The notes beneath the pieces are model-generated. The model was given only the letters and a program-made list of their open reading frames with translations, did not search any database and had not been told where the DNA came from. Shown here one piece after another: positions 1 through 8,100 of a DNA stretch of 10,244 bases. The stretch lies in the NCBI GenBank assembly GCA_964384485.1, contig CAYLLE010000128.1, positions 1 to 10,244 on the forward strand, written 5' to 3'. A program made the translations under genes and the position numbers. The first letter of the stretch is position 1. The number at the start of each line of letters is the position of its first letter. Source of the stretch: CAYLLE01 sp964384485 (lineage in GTDB: Bacteria > Spirochaetota > Spirochaetia > CAYLLE01).

Positions 1-1
1 T

Positions 2-145
2 CCCGGAACCGAAGGGGTCAGGGTAACCCGGTCGTGCGCTTGGAATACTCCTCAGGCGGATTTCCGGAGCACCAACCGGGGCAGGTATAAACCGGAAGGA
101 ATGAGTTTTAGTACGGGGATGCGTCCGGCCAGGAATCTCCCGTGA
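2..145 (+). CDS. C-terminal end of a formylglycine-generating-enzyme (SUMF1/FGE-sulfatase) family protein, partial
   Basis: An open frame enters at the left edge and runs 47 codons to a TGA at 143-145. Its translation follows the family's C-terminal signature: VRVTR (usual RVxRG), CAWN (usual GSWN), FRSTNRGRYKP (usual RSAxRxxxxP), then STGMRPAR (usual GFRLAR). The fold occurs in true formylglycine-generating enzymes and in many bacterial paralogues, including regulators and secreted or lipid-anchored proteins. This fragment cannot tell which. The usual RGGSW is here RSCAW, which places a cysteine where glycine is common. The active-site cysteine pair of the true enzyme is not recognisable in the fragment. 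The gene converges on the adenosine deaminase gene and overlaps its 3' end by 38 bases. The family match is by eye from a short stretch. Confidence 0.65.
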   Translation, partial: PGTEGVRVTRSCAWNTPQADFRSTNRGRYKPEGMSFSTGMRPARNLP

Positions 146-1340
146 TCCCGTATTTTGCCTCCACCGCTTCATAGTGGTCGATAACGTTCCGGACATAAGT
201 CCGCTTTACCTCATACGGTTCGTAATAAAATGACCGTTTAAATCCATATATGATTATATTCTTTAGCTGCTTCGGTGTAATGGAAAAGTTCTCCAGTGCC
301 GTTTCAATTTCTCTGCATACCGATGTCCGGGAAACCAGTCTGTTATCGGTACAAAAAGACACGGACAATTTATGATCCAGCATCTTTCCCAGGGAATGGT
401 CTTTGACCTGCCGGATATCAGGAGATGTCTGGAGATTGCTGGTAAGGCACACCTCAATGGTGATCCTGAGATCAGCGATATAGTTGGCGAGCTGTGTCAC
501 GTAACGCTTTTTATCTTCTATTTCGGGGGAATACACCATGGAATCGTCAAACAGATGCAGCCCATGTCCGATCCTGTCGGCATGCAGTTTTGTAATCGCC
601 TGAAAAATTGATTCAGGTCCGTAAGCCTCTCCGGCATGAACGGTTTTTTTCAAAAAATGACTGTGCACATAGTGGTAGGAATCTTCATGATCACTGGCCG
701 GATAACCGTACTCACTCCCGGCAAGATCAAACGCAACAACCTGAATATCGGTCTCCTCCCGGAGCCTGACCGAAGCTTTCGCGAGCTCCAAACTGGCCAT
801 TCTGATTATATCCAGAGGCGCCGAATACTGGTGAAGCTTAAACAGGTCTCGGTAATACGTGGAAAATCCTTCCGTAAAGAAACGCATGGCGCAGGCGATT
901 ATACCGTAATCGAAAGGCGGTTCGCCGTCTTTAAGAGCGGCGTTTATCTCCTTTTTCGCGTTTTTCAGACCTTTATCCACCGCGTCCATCACTTTCCGGA
1001 AAGAAAGCTGATCATTGATATGCAGCTGCGGAGCAAACCGCACTTCCAGGTACCGCACACCTTCCTTCCAGTTGTCCATAGCCAATTCGTACGCGGTCCT
1101 CTCAAGGGCTTCCTTCCCCTGAAGAACCCTGCCGGTCCAGGCAAATCCTTCCAGATACTCGTCCAGATTCCGGTATGATTTCCGGAACACCAGCTCCCGT
1201 AATCCTTCTTCGGTAAAAGAAGGAAGATCAACATTCTGTTCCTTGGCCAGATCGATTAAAGTTGAAAGGCGTAAACTGCCGTCAAGATGAACATGCAGAT
1301 CGGTTTTAGGAATTTCTTTTATAAAATTTTTTATTTCCAT
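108..1340 (-). CDS. add: Adenosine deaminase family protein (metal-dependent purine deaminase)
   Basis: Hydrolytic deamination of adenosine/deoxyadenosine to inosine/deoxyinosine in the cytoplasm, for purine salvage. Counting from the ATG at 1340 (410 residues), the family motifs appear in order: TDLHVHLDGS with metal ligands H16 and H18; FDLAGSE near 204-210; TVHAGE with H235 and catalytic E238; RIGHG with H259; EVCLTSNLQT near 296-305; and CTDN with metal ligand D332. The second aspartate of the common TDDP motif is Asn333. I recall TDN in some bacterial homologues, so loss of activity is not implied. The protein is longer than the usual ~340 residues, with extra segments near 128-145 and 210-225. 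The start is uncertain: 1340 has no Shine-Dalgarno but begins just before the conserved domain. An in-frame ATG at 1388 has GGAGG four bases upstream but adds 16 hydrophobic residues. A related aminohydrolase specificity is possible. Confidence 0.9.
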   Translation of the reverse strand: MEIKNFIKEIPKTDLHVHLDGSLRLSTLIDLAKEQNVDLPSFTEEGLRELVFRKSYRNLDEYLEGFAWTGRVLQGKEALERTAYELAMDNWKEGVRYLEVRFAPQLHINDQLSFRKVMDAVDKGLKNAKKEINAALKDGEPPFDYGIIACAMRFFTEGFSTYYRDLFKLHQYSAPLDIIRMASLELAKASVRLREETDIQVVAFDLAGSEYGYPASDHEDSYHYVHSHFLKKTVHAGEAYGPESIFQAITKLHADRIGHGLHLFDDSMVYSPEIEDKKRYVTQLANYIADLRITIEVCLTSNLQTSPDIRQVKDHSLGKMLDHKLSVSFCTDNRLVSRTSVCREIETALENFSITPKQLKNIIIYGFKRSFYYEPYEVKRTYVRNVIDHYEAVEAKYGITGDSWPDASPY

Positions 1341-1392
1341 AATGATAAAAATAAATAAGTACCTGATAATATGCAAGGACTCCGGCATTCAT

Positions 1393-1426
1393 CCTCCGGG
1401 TAGAACCGGGGAATGCTCCCCGGAGG
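1393..1426. repeat. GC-rich inverted repeat between the divergent add and propeller genes
   Basis: CCTCCGGG (1393-1400) is the exact reverse complement of CCCGGAGG (1419-1426). A second, mutually exclusive stem inside it pairs CCGGGG (1406-1411) with CCCCGG (1418-1423) around a six-base loop. On the minus strand the left arm carries the GGAGG that would serve the alternative add start at 1388, so pairing could hide that ribosome site. It could also be an operator for the divergent genes. No T-tract follows on either strand, so it is not a typical terminator. Confidence 0.45.
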
Positions 1427-1495
1427 CCGCTCAATTACGCTCTTACTGTTGTGTTGACCGGAAATTGCCGGCTCCAGTCATACCTATTTACCGAA

Positions 1496-1525
1496 ATGGA
1501 GGAAGCTGTTATTATTTCCGGATGA
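1496..1525 (+). other. Nine-codon leader reading frame coupled to the propeller gene start
   Basis: An ATG at 1496 opens a nine-codon frame (MEEAVIISG) whose TGA (1523-1525) overlaps the ATG of the next gene (1522-1524) as ATGA. The downstream gene has no close Shine-Dalgarno of its own. The only GGAGGA in the region lies within the first codons of this mini-frame, about 20 bases upstream of the 1522 start. Translational coupling is possible, but such short frames are common by chance. Confidence 0.2.
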
Positions 1526-2751
1526 AAAAAAGTTTCCTTCTACTGATCTTTGTAACAGCAGCTCTTTCTGCATGGGCTGAAGGTCCTACACACCAGCTTT
1601 CTATAAAAATTTTTCCCTTGGAATCGGAAATCCGGGTTGATGGTGTACCCGCTGTACCGCTTTCCCAGGAAGGTCCCTGGAAAAATTTCCGTGTCCCGGC
1701 GGGGGAAAAGGAAGTTACCTTGAACTTCTCAGGATATATAGCGAAAAAAATTCCGGTACATGCGGACGGACCGGTAAAAATAGAAGAAAAATTGGAACGG
1801 ACCGGATCAAACTTGAAGATGATCACCGAATTAACATGCGGAAAACGTCCGAAAAGCGTCACGTTCTCTCCGGATGGAGATTATTTTGTGGTTACCGAAC
1901 TGGAGGGTTCCGGTGTGGGAATATACCGGCGCTCTCCATTCGGACTTTACAAACACATTGAACTGGGGGGAACAGGTTTTGTGGAATCAGCATTTATCCC
2001 GAGACAGAATGAATTATGGGTTTCCCAGATGACCACCGGGCGCATCCACATTATAGATACCCGGGATTACTCCTTAAAACGGAGTATCTCAAGCGGCGGA
2101 AAATGGACAAAGGTGATATCTCCCGCCCCTTCCGGAGACATGGTTTATGTCTCCAACTGGATCAGCCGGGATGTTTCAGAAATTGACGGAGAAACCGGAA
2201 AGGTTCTGAGAATTTTTCCGGTCTCGGGTATTCCCAGGGGTATGGCGGTTACCGAGGACGGAGATTACCTTTACGTCTGTATTTATGATACCGGCATGGT
2301 CGAAAAAATCAATCTGGAAACCGGTGAAAGCGGAATACTTCCTTTCGGGCCCGGGGCAAAACGGCACATCGTGCTGGATCACCGGAAAAAAACCGGATAT
2401 GTATCGGATATGTATCACGGAACCGTCACTGCTTTTTCCCTGGCAAACGGCCGAAAATTGGGAGAAGTCAAGGTTGGAGCAAATTTAAATACCATTGCCC
2501 TGTCGGAAGACGGGAAGTTCCTCTTCGCGAGCGTAAGAGGCAGAAACAATCCTGAAAGTTACCTGAAAAAGGGGCCGGAATTCGGTAAGGTGACCGTGCT
2601 CGAAACAGATCCTCTCCGTATAATCGACTGGACTTGGGGCCGCAATCAGCCGACAGGGCTGGACATCTCTCCGGACAATAAATACATGGTGTTCAGTGAC
2701 TTTCTCGATGACAATCTTGAAATATACAGCATTCAATCCCTCTGGAACTAA
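1522..2751 (+). CDS. Exported protein with PEGA-like domain and YncE-like seven-bladed beta-propeller
   Basis: A 409-residue protein of unknown partner, expected outside the cytoplasmic membrane. Residues 1-19 form a signal peptide (MKKS, hydrophobic LLLIFVTAAL, then AWA before E20). The residue before the site is alanine and no lipobox cysteine follows, so signal peptidase I is likely. Residues 25-95 resemble a PEGA domain: IRVDG, then VPAGEKEV and SGYIAKKIPV. From about 100 to 409 there are about seven repeats of the form xxTFSPDGDYFVVT...GVGIY, with recurring SPDG, SEDG and TEDGDYLYV, as in YncE/lactonase-like propellers. The start was chosen for the signal peptide, although the frame stays open upstream to 1342. 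Its stop overlaps the murD stop by sharing CTAA. A binding or structural role in the envelope is more likely than catalysis, but this is inference. Confidence 0.85.
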   Translation: MKKSFLLLIFVTAALSAWAEGPTHQLSIKIFPLESEIRVDGVPAVPLSQEGPWKNFRVPAGEKEVTLNFSGYIAKKIPVHADGPVKIEEKLERTGSNLKMITELTCGKRPKSVTFSPDGDYFVVTELEGSGVGIYRRSPFGLYKHIELGGTGFVESAFIPRQNELWVSQMTTGRIHIIDTRDYSLKRSISSGGKWTKVISPAPSGDMVYVSNWISRDVSEIDGETGKVLRIFPVSGIPRGMAVTEDGDYLYVCIYDTGMVEKINLETGESGILPFGPGAKRHIVLDHRKKTGYVSDMYHGTVTAFSLANGRKLGEVKVGANLNTIALSEDGKFLFASVRGRNNPESYLKKGPEFGKVTVLETDPLRIIDWTWGRNQPTGLDISPDNKYMVFSDFLDDNLEIYSIQSLWN

Positions 2752-4136
2752 CGTTTCCCGGATAGTTCTTTTACCGCCTTCTTGAAACATTCTCCCCGGT
2801 GGAATTCGTTCCTGAACATACCGAACGATGTACAGCCGGGAGAAAAGAGAATCACATCCCCGGAAACCGCACTGGAAAAGGCGTCGGCAACGCATCGTTC
2901 GAGATCGGCATAAGGTCCCCGGAACGGAATCCCCAGCTCCCGGAGGATGGGTATTATTTTCCGGGTACCGGTCCCTTCCAGTAGATATATCCCGGCAGGT
3001 TTCCGGACATAATCCCGGACTACCGAGAAATCCAGGGACTTATCCGTACCGCCGGTGACCAGATGGACAGGCCGGCTGAAACCTGAAAGTGCGGCGCCCA
3101 CTGCCTGAGGCACCGTCGCAGCGGAATCGTTGTAGAACGAGATACCTCCCGCTTCACCTGCCGGTTCGAGCCTGTGAGGTATACCGGTGAATCGGGAGAG
3201 AACATCCCGGACGCGGTCCGGATCTGCACCCATGACGCTCCCGGCGAGACCGGCTGCCAGCAGATTGAGCCGCTGATGGGCTCCCGGAACCGAAATGGAT
3301 TCGGGGAGTATCAGCTCCTTCCGGTCTTTAAGCCGAATATATCCCGGTCCTTCCGGGCTGGTAAGGTAGGCACCGTATTCATCCTGTTCTAACGGTACCG
3401 GAGAAAAAATGAGGGGGCATCCCGGCGTCTCATCCGCCATCTGCCGAGTGTCGGGATTCGCGCCGTTTAGAATCGTGTATTGGTCTTTATTCTGCGATTC
3501 AAAAATTACTTTTTTATCGGCAATGTAGGGCTCCATGGATCCGTAATAATCCTGATGATCCGGGATAATAGTAGTAACCACCGCGGCTTCAGGTCGGAGT
3601 ACTCCCTTTCCGCGGAGATCCCCCAGCTGCCAGGACGAGAGCTCAAGAACGACCGGTGCTCCCGGCTCCAATTCATCGATAAAAGTTAGGGGCGAGACCG
3701 TTATGTTTCCCCCCAGTTTCGCGGAGTTTCCGGAGTGTTCAAGTATCCTGTGGATAGCGGATGCGGTGAACGATTTTCCCTTGCTGCCGGTAACCGCGAC
3801 TACCGGATTTTCTGTAAGAGTCAGAAATACAGAGATATCGGTTTCTATACGGTCAGCCATGGCGAGATAGGGACTCGAAGCCGGTACACCGGGGTTTTTA
3901 ATCACCAGATCGGCATTCCGGAAATCCGCCTCCCGGTGTTCTCCAAGAACATACCGGACAGGCAGTCCTTTCAGCAAATCCAGGGAAGGCGCGAGTTGAT
4001 CCGCTGTTCTAAGATCAGTTACCGTAACCTCGGCTCCCCGGTTCGCGAAAAACGCGGCTGATGCAGCTCCGCCGCCGTGTACTCCTAAGCCCATAACAGT
4101 AACTTTTCCGGCCATGCGGGATTTATTTAATTTCAA
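2748..4136 (-). CDS. murD: UDP-N-acetylmuramoylalanine-D-glutamate ligase
   Basis: Adds D-glutamate to UDP-MurNAc-L-Ala with ATP in the cytoplasmic stage of peptidoglycan synthesis. At 462 residues from the TTG it is a normal length. It carries the three Mur-ligase parts: an N-terminal Rossmann-like domain (VTVMGLGVHGGG, 12-23), a central ATPase domain with P-loop TGSKGKS (116-122), ELSSWQL (165-171) and IPDHQDYYGS (191-200), and a C-terminal domain with YNDSAAT (335-341), GGTDKSLDF (362-370) and FSPGCTSFGMF (431-441). K208 aligns with the carbamylated lysine of E. coli MurD. GGTDKSLDF and the lack of a diaminopimelate-binding DNPR motif favour MurD over MurC, MurE or MurF. The TTG at 4136 has AAGGAG seven bases upstream. 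The ATG at 4115 lacks a site but sits right before the domain. The gene overlaps the upstream orphan gene by 14 bases and shows no dcw-cluster neighbours here. Confidence 0.93.
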   Translation of the reverse strand: MKLNKSRMAGKVTVMGLGVHGGGAASAAFFANRGAEVTVTDLRTADQLAPSLDLLKGLPVRYVLGEHREADFRNADLVIKNPGVPASSPYLAMADRIETDISVFLTLTENPVVAVTGSKGKSFTASAIHRILEHSGNSAKLGGNITVSPLTFIDELEPGAPVVLELSSWQLGDLRGKGVLRPEAAVVTTIIPDHQDYYGSMEPYIADKKVIFESQNKDQYTILNGANPDTRQMADETPGCPLIFSPVPLEQDEYGAYLTSPEGPGYIRLKDRKELILPESISVPGAHQRLNLLAAGLAGSVMGADPDRVRDVLSRFTGIPHRLEPAGEAGGISFYNDSAATVPQAVGAALSGFSRPVHLVTGGTDKSLDFSVVRDYVRKPAGIYLLEGTGTRKIIPILRELGIPFRGPYADLERCVADAFSSAVSGDVILFSPGCTSFGMFRNEFHRGECFKKAVKELSGKR

Positions 4137-5070
4137 ACATGTACTCCTTCATTTCCTGTTCATTCAGGTACGCGCGAATCTTCAAACCGGCGAATAATGC
4201 TTTCCAGGCTTCGGGTATTTCTTTCCTGATCTTTTTAAACAGCGGCAAATCCTCACTGAACTTATTCCTTTTTAAAACTTTTTCAATTTCTTCGATATAG
4301 GGAGCAAGAACAGCGATTCCCCGATGCAGAAGGGGCAATCCTTTCCTCCTTCCCTCCTCAGCCGGAATAAACGGGAAATAACAGATAGACCGGTATTTAC
4401 AGCTGAACGGATAATAAGGATGGATTCGGAGATCAGACGGCATAAAAAGCCTGGACAGAAACTTCGTCAGGTCCTGATCCATCCAGATTCCCTGGACCCG
4501 GTATCCCCGGCCTGTTTCACCGATCCAGGTTGACGATATCATCTGATCAAGCCGGAAACGGGAAATCTTGCAATTGACGGTTTCAATATCCTCTAACGGA
4601 ATACAGTCGGTTTCAAGAAAAACACGGTTTGTCCGGTAAGCCGGTGTGATATCGTTCGTGCCGTCTCTAACGATTTGATGGATAAGTGGACGGAAGAGAA
4701 GATTCAGCCGCAGAACATAGAGATAATTTTTGCTGCCGATCCGGTACACATGAAAAAATTTTGGAGAGAGGATATTCAACGGATCAAAGGCATAGGTTAA
4801 ACCGCTGAATACCTCCGGAATTAATGAAGTGATAGAAGCAATTGTATCCCGAACGGCGGTTCGGTACCGTTTTTCCGGCTTTCCCCGGGATACGTTATGA
4901 TGTACCGGAAAAGAAGATACCGTTACCGGAGAACTCAACCGCAGGAAGTATTCCTGATTCTGATCAAAGTGCCGGGTATAATCCGCCTTGCCGCTGCCGG
5001 TTCGGGAACAAAGCGCGTTAATCTCATCATCAGAAGAATAGACCCTGATGGTGTTCTCTTCCTGCGTCAT
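4123..5070 (-). CDS. Conserved-looking hypothetical protein, no recognised domain
   Basis: I do not recognise this 315-residue protein. It has no signal peptide, membrane segment or nucleotide-binding motif that I can see. It is rich in aromatic residues and arginine in the middle (HVYRIGSKNYLYVLRLNLLF, about 107-126). A stretch near 180-235 (TWIGETGRGYRVQGIW, then HPYYPFSCKYRSICYFPF) has two cysteines six residues apart (C224, C230). The C-terminal third (250-312) looks mostly helical and charged. The start at 5070 is an ATG without a Shine-Dalgarno but with a TATAAT box ten bases upstream, so it may have its own nearly leaderless promoter. The 3' end overlaps murD by 14 bases, which makes co-translation with murD likely. 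A role in envelope or cell-wall work would be a guess from that position alone. Confidence 0.75.
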   Translation of the reverse strand: MTQEENTIRVYSSDDEINALCSRTGSGKADYTRHFDQNQEYFLRLSSPVTVSSFPVHHNVSRGKPEKRYRTAVRDTIASITSLIPEVFSGLTYAFDPLNILSPKFFHVYRIGSKNYLYVLRLNLLFRPLIHQIVRDGTNDITPAYRTNRVFLETDCIPLEDIETVNCKISRFRLDQMISSTWIGETGRGYRVQGIWMDQDLTKFLSRLFMPSDLRIHPYYPFSCKYRSICYFPFIPAEEGRRKGLPLLHRGIAVLAPYIEEIEKVLKRNKFSEDLPLFKKIRKEIPEAWKALFAGLKIRAYLNEQEMKEYMFEIK

Positions 5071-5080
5071 AACAAAGATT

Positions 5081-5108
5081 ATTATACCGGAACGATCATT
5101 CTACACAA
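5081..5108 (-). promoter_or_regulatory. Candidate promoter for the orphan gene and murD
   Basis: On the minus strand a perfect -10 hexamer TATAAT lies at 5086-5081. A poor -35-like TTGTGT lies at 5108-5103 (16-base spacer; three of six match TTGACA). Transcription would begin about four bases before the ATG at 5070, giving a nearly leaderless message, which fits the absence of a ribosome-binding site there. The box lies in the 30-base gap after the large upstream gene, so it could be internal to a longer operon. Confidence 0.4.
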
Positions 5109-8100
5109 GGTTATGTTCTTTAGCACTCTTTAAAATTCTGGAATTCCAGTAGTTTTGCTTCATGAAACTGTTCTTGTCGGCAAACCGGTCTATCCGGCTG
5201 GTACGTTCCTGGAAAAACTTTACAGATTTCCCCAAGACCGTTACTTTGTCTTCAAACCTGCCGTCACCTGCTTCCGGCAGTAGTTCCGCGTAGAGGTAAT
5301 AATAAATGCTCCAGAAAGGATCCAGCTCCCGCTGATGCCTTCCCCGGGTCAGACGTTTCATATCTTCAATACCTTCATCAAGATCCTGCACAACTGCTTT
5401 AAGATATCCCGACAGTGCCCGGATAAAACGGTCCAAAACACGCTCTTCTTTTTCGTCTTCCATCGTAAGATCTTCCATGAAAGAAAATCCGCTTTCCCAC
5501 GGTACCGGCTCGGTGGTAAAGAAGATGTGTCTCCGGGGCAGATCAAGAGCTTCCAGAACAGCGCTTAAACCGAGCCGGTGTTCGCCTAACAGGGTATAAG
5601 CTTCGGCCATAAAAAAGAGTGACTCCCGGGTACGGCAGCGATCCTTAAGTATTAAAAGGCCTTCGTGGAGTTTCCCGTTATAGATCATAGCGCGGGCAAA
5701 CCATCGATACAGTACCTCAAGGGCTTCAGGATCCCGGTAGATACGGCAGTAGGTCATTCCAAGAGAAAACAAACTCTCCGCCTCGGTATACCTGCCGAGT
5801 TCCATACATGTTCTTCCCTCTAAAAACGAGATATACAGAAACCATTTCCTTACCGATATTGATTCAGCCGTTTCTTTAATGGACGGGAGGTAGTCCAGCA
5901 CCCTGGTATAGTTCCCCTGGAGAAAAAGGCTTATTATTTCAAGTATGTAACTCCGGAGGTAAGCGGAAATATCCCGGGACGGATCAACCGATTTCCGGGC
6001 AATGCCGAAATAATTTTTGGCGTCCTGCAGATTTTTCTGACCAAGCATTATTATCCCGAGTTCAGCATTTGCCCTGCAGAGTCCGGACGCATCATCAGCT
6101 GTCTGATACAGCATAATGGACCGTTTTATCATTTCCATTGCTCCGGACAGCTTCCACTGGGCCAGCAGATACTTACCCCGGAGGAAGCTGAAATCTCCGG
6201 CGCAATACGAAACTTCTTCCCGGCCCGTCCGCCACTGATGACTGAGCCGGGACACTGCGTTCCGGTCCCCGTCGAGGAGAGCACACCGCAGTTTCCCGCC
6301 CTTTTGGAGCATATCGAACTCACCGGCATACCGGCCCTTTTCAATTTTTAATCCGGGATAATAATACAGGACATCTCTTAATATGGAAGATCCGTTAACG
6401 GAAGGTGATCTGAAAATATAGCGTTGAAACAGTTTCAGAAAATTCTCATATTTAAGTGAAGACCGGAGCAGCTGTATTGTTTTAATATTGACAATACATT
6501 TCCCGGCTTCCCACTCCCGGAAAATCCAATCGGACAATGCTTGAGTGATCTTCCCGGTTTCTTCGGGAAATAATTCCTTCATCCACGAGGTGATCTCCCG
6601 GGGATATGGCGCACCGTTTTTTATAAATCCGTATTTTTCCAGCTCCCGGAAACTATTCTGTACTGCAAGCAATTCAATGCCCAGGGTTTTCATGAACCAG
6701 TGGAACTGTTCTTCCCGGATCATACCCGCGCATGTAACCGCTGTAAACCCGGTGGTCCGGACCACCGGGTTTAGATTCGCGAAAACCCGCATGCGGAAAG
6801 CTGTTTTTCCTGTTTCTTTTTCGGAAAGAATCCTGTAGTAGACCGTTTCAAGAGATTCCCGTCCCTTAAGGTCAGTATAAAATTTCAGTATTTCCGGTTT
6901 TCCCCGAAGTTTGGTACTGAGATATTTTGAAATTTTTATTCCCTCAAGCTCGGTATACTCCAGTACTTTAACATCATACGAAACACCGGCTTGGCCGGAA
7001 GGCAGTCTGGACATGACTTTTTTCTGAACCTCTTCGGAAGTAAATGGGATGATCAGACACGGAAAGAAATCCTCCTCCGGAACACCGCTCAATACTGTCT
7101 TTATAAGAATATCGAGGGTCTCATCCTTATACTGTTCCAGTTCTTCACACACCAGGAAGAACGGTGAATACTGTTCTCTGACCATTCGTGAGAAACCGGT
7201 GAGATAGAGCAGAAATGCGGAAATAAAATCTGTCCGGATAATATCATGTACTTCATCAAGAACCGGTGTTACCGGTCCGTATTTTAACAGCAGAGGTTCA
7301 AGCCGCTGCCAAGTTTGCTGTTCAGTCTCATTCAGGAAAGATGAGACTACCGGAAAAAGACTCCTCCGGAGAGCGTTACGGAACGGTTCCACTGCTGAAA
7401 AAACCTCATTCCCTCCCGTCAGAGATGCCGTAACCCATCCTTCATTTTCTTTTTTCCCGGTTATTCTCTCCAGAGCCGCGTAAAGATTGAGATGCATCTC
7501 CAAAGGGGCGCTGCCTTTCAAAAAAACAATTGTTTTCCCGGCTTCTCCATTGATAAGGGGAGTCATTTCGTCAAGAAGATGTTCTACAATATCCGGATGT
7601 ACAACGAACTCCCGGAAAGACCCGAGAAAAACATTCTTTCCCTCTACCCGGGACAGGATTTTCCACACCGCGCCTTGCTGCTGGGTTGAGATGCGGTGCT
7701 TTAGCGAAACAGCCGCGGATTCACCCAGCCAGAATGATTCATCCGGTTCGATCCGTAGAACAGTGCCTTTCAACGCGGTAAAAATATCTTCCCGCTGCCT
7801 TCCGGTGCAAAAATCGACGAGAACTGTGTATCCGTATAAATCGTTTTCTTTTTCCCGAAGGTACCGTTTTAGCCTGAAGATCGTATCTCCCAGGTAGGCT
7901 TCATCATCCTTGGACAAACTAGGAAAGGAGTACAGAAAGAATCCGCCCTCCTCCCATTGGAATACACCCCCATCCTGCTCCAGGAGGGTCCGCACATGGC
8001 CGGTAATTTCCGAAATATCTTCGGGAAAAAGCTTCATCAGCTGTCTGTAATTCGAGAATTCAGCTAAGAGATAATACATTCTACGGAATCCATTGTATAA

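Noticed and set aside
25..40. AACCCGGTCGTGCG resembles the left arm of the 30-bp palindrome (12 of 14 bases) and reads NPVVR in one frame
   Set aside because: The second arm is missing and the true frame here encodes the SUMF1-like tail, so this is probably a composition effect of frequent CCGG.
80..105. CCGGAAGGAATGAG resembles part of the SRP RNA loop
   Set aside because: The flanking conserved bases and the helix of SRP RNA are absent, and the stretch is coding.
1342..1521. In-frame upstream extension of the propeller protein (60 residues)
   Set aside because: It would bury a clear signal peptide and covers the divergent promoter region. It looks like fortuitous open frame.
6473..6498. 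Eight-base inverted repeat TGTATTGT / ACAATACA with a ten-base loop inside the large gene
   Set aside because: AT-rich, short, within codons and without a T-tract. Repeats of this size are expected by chance in 10 kb.
7259..7279. Two ACCGGT sites close together
   Set aside because: ACCGGT is itself palindromic and CCGG is abundant everywhere. No larger symmetry is present.
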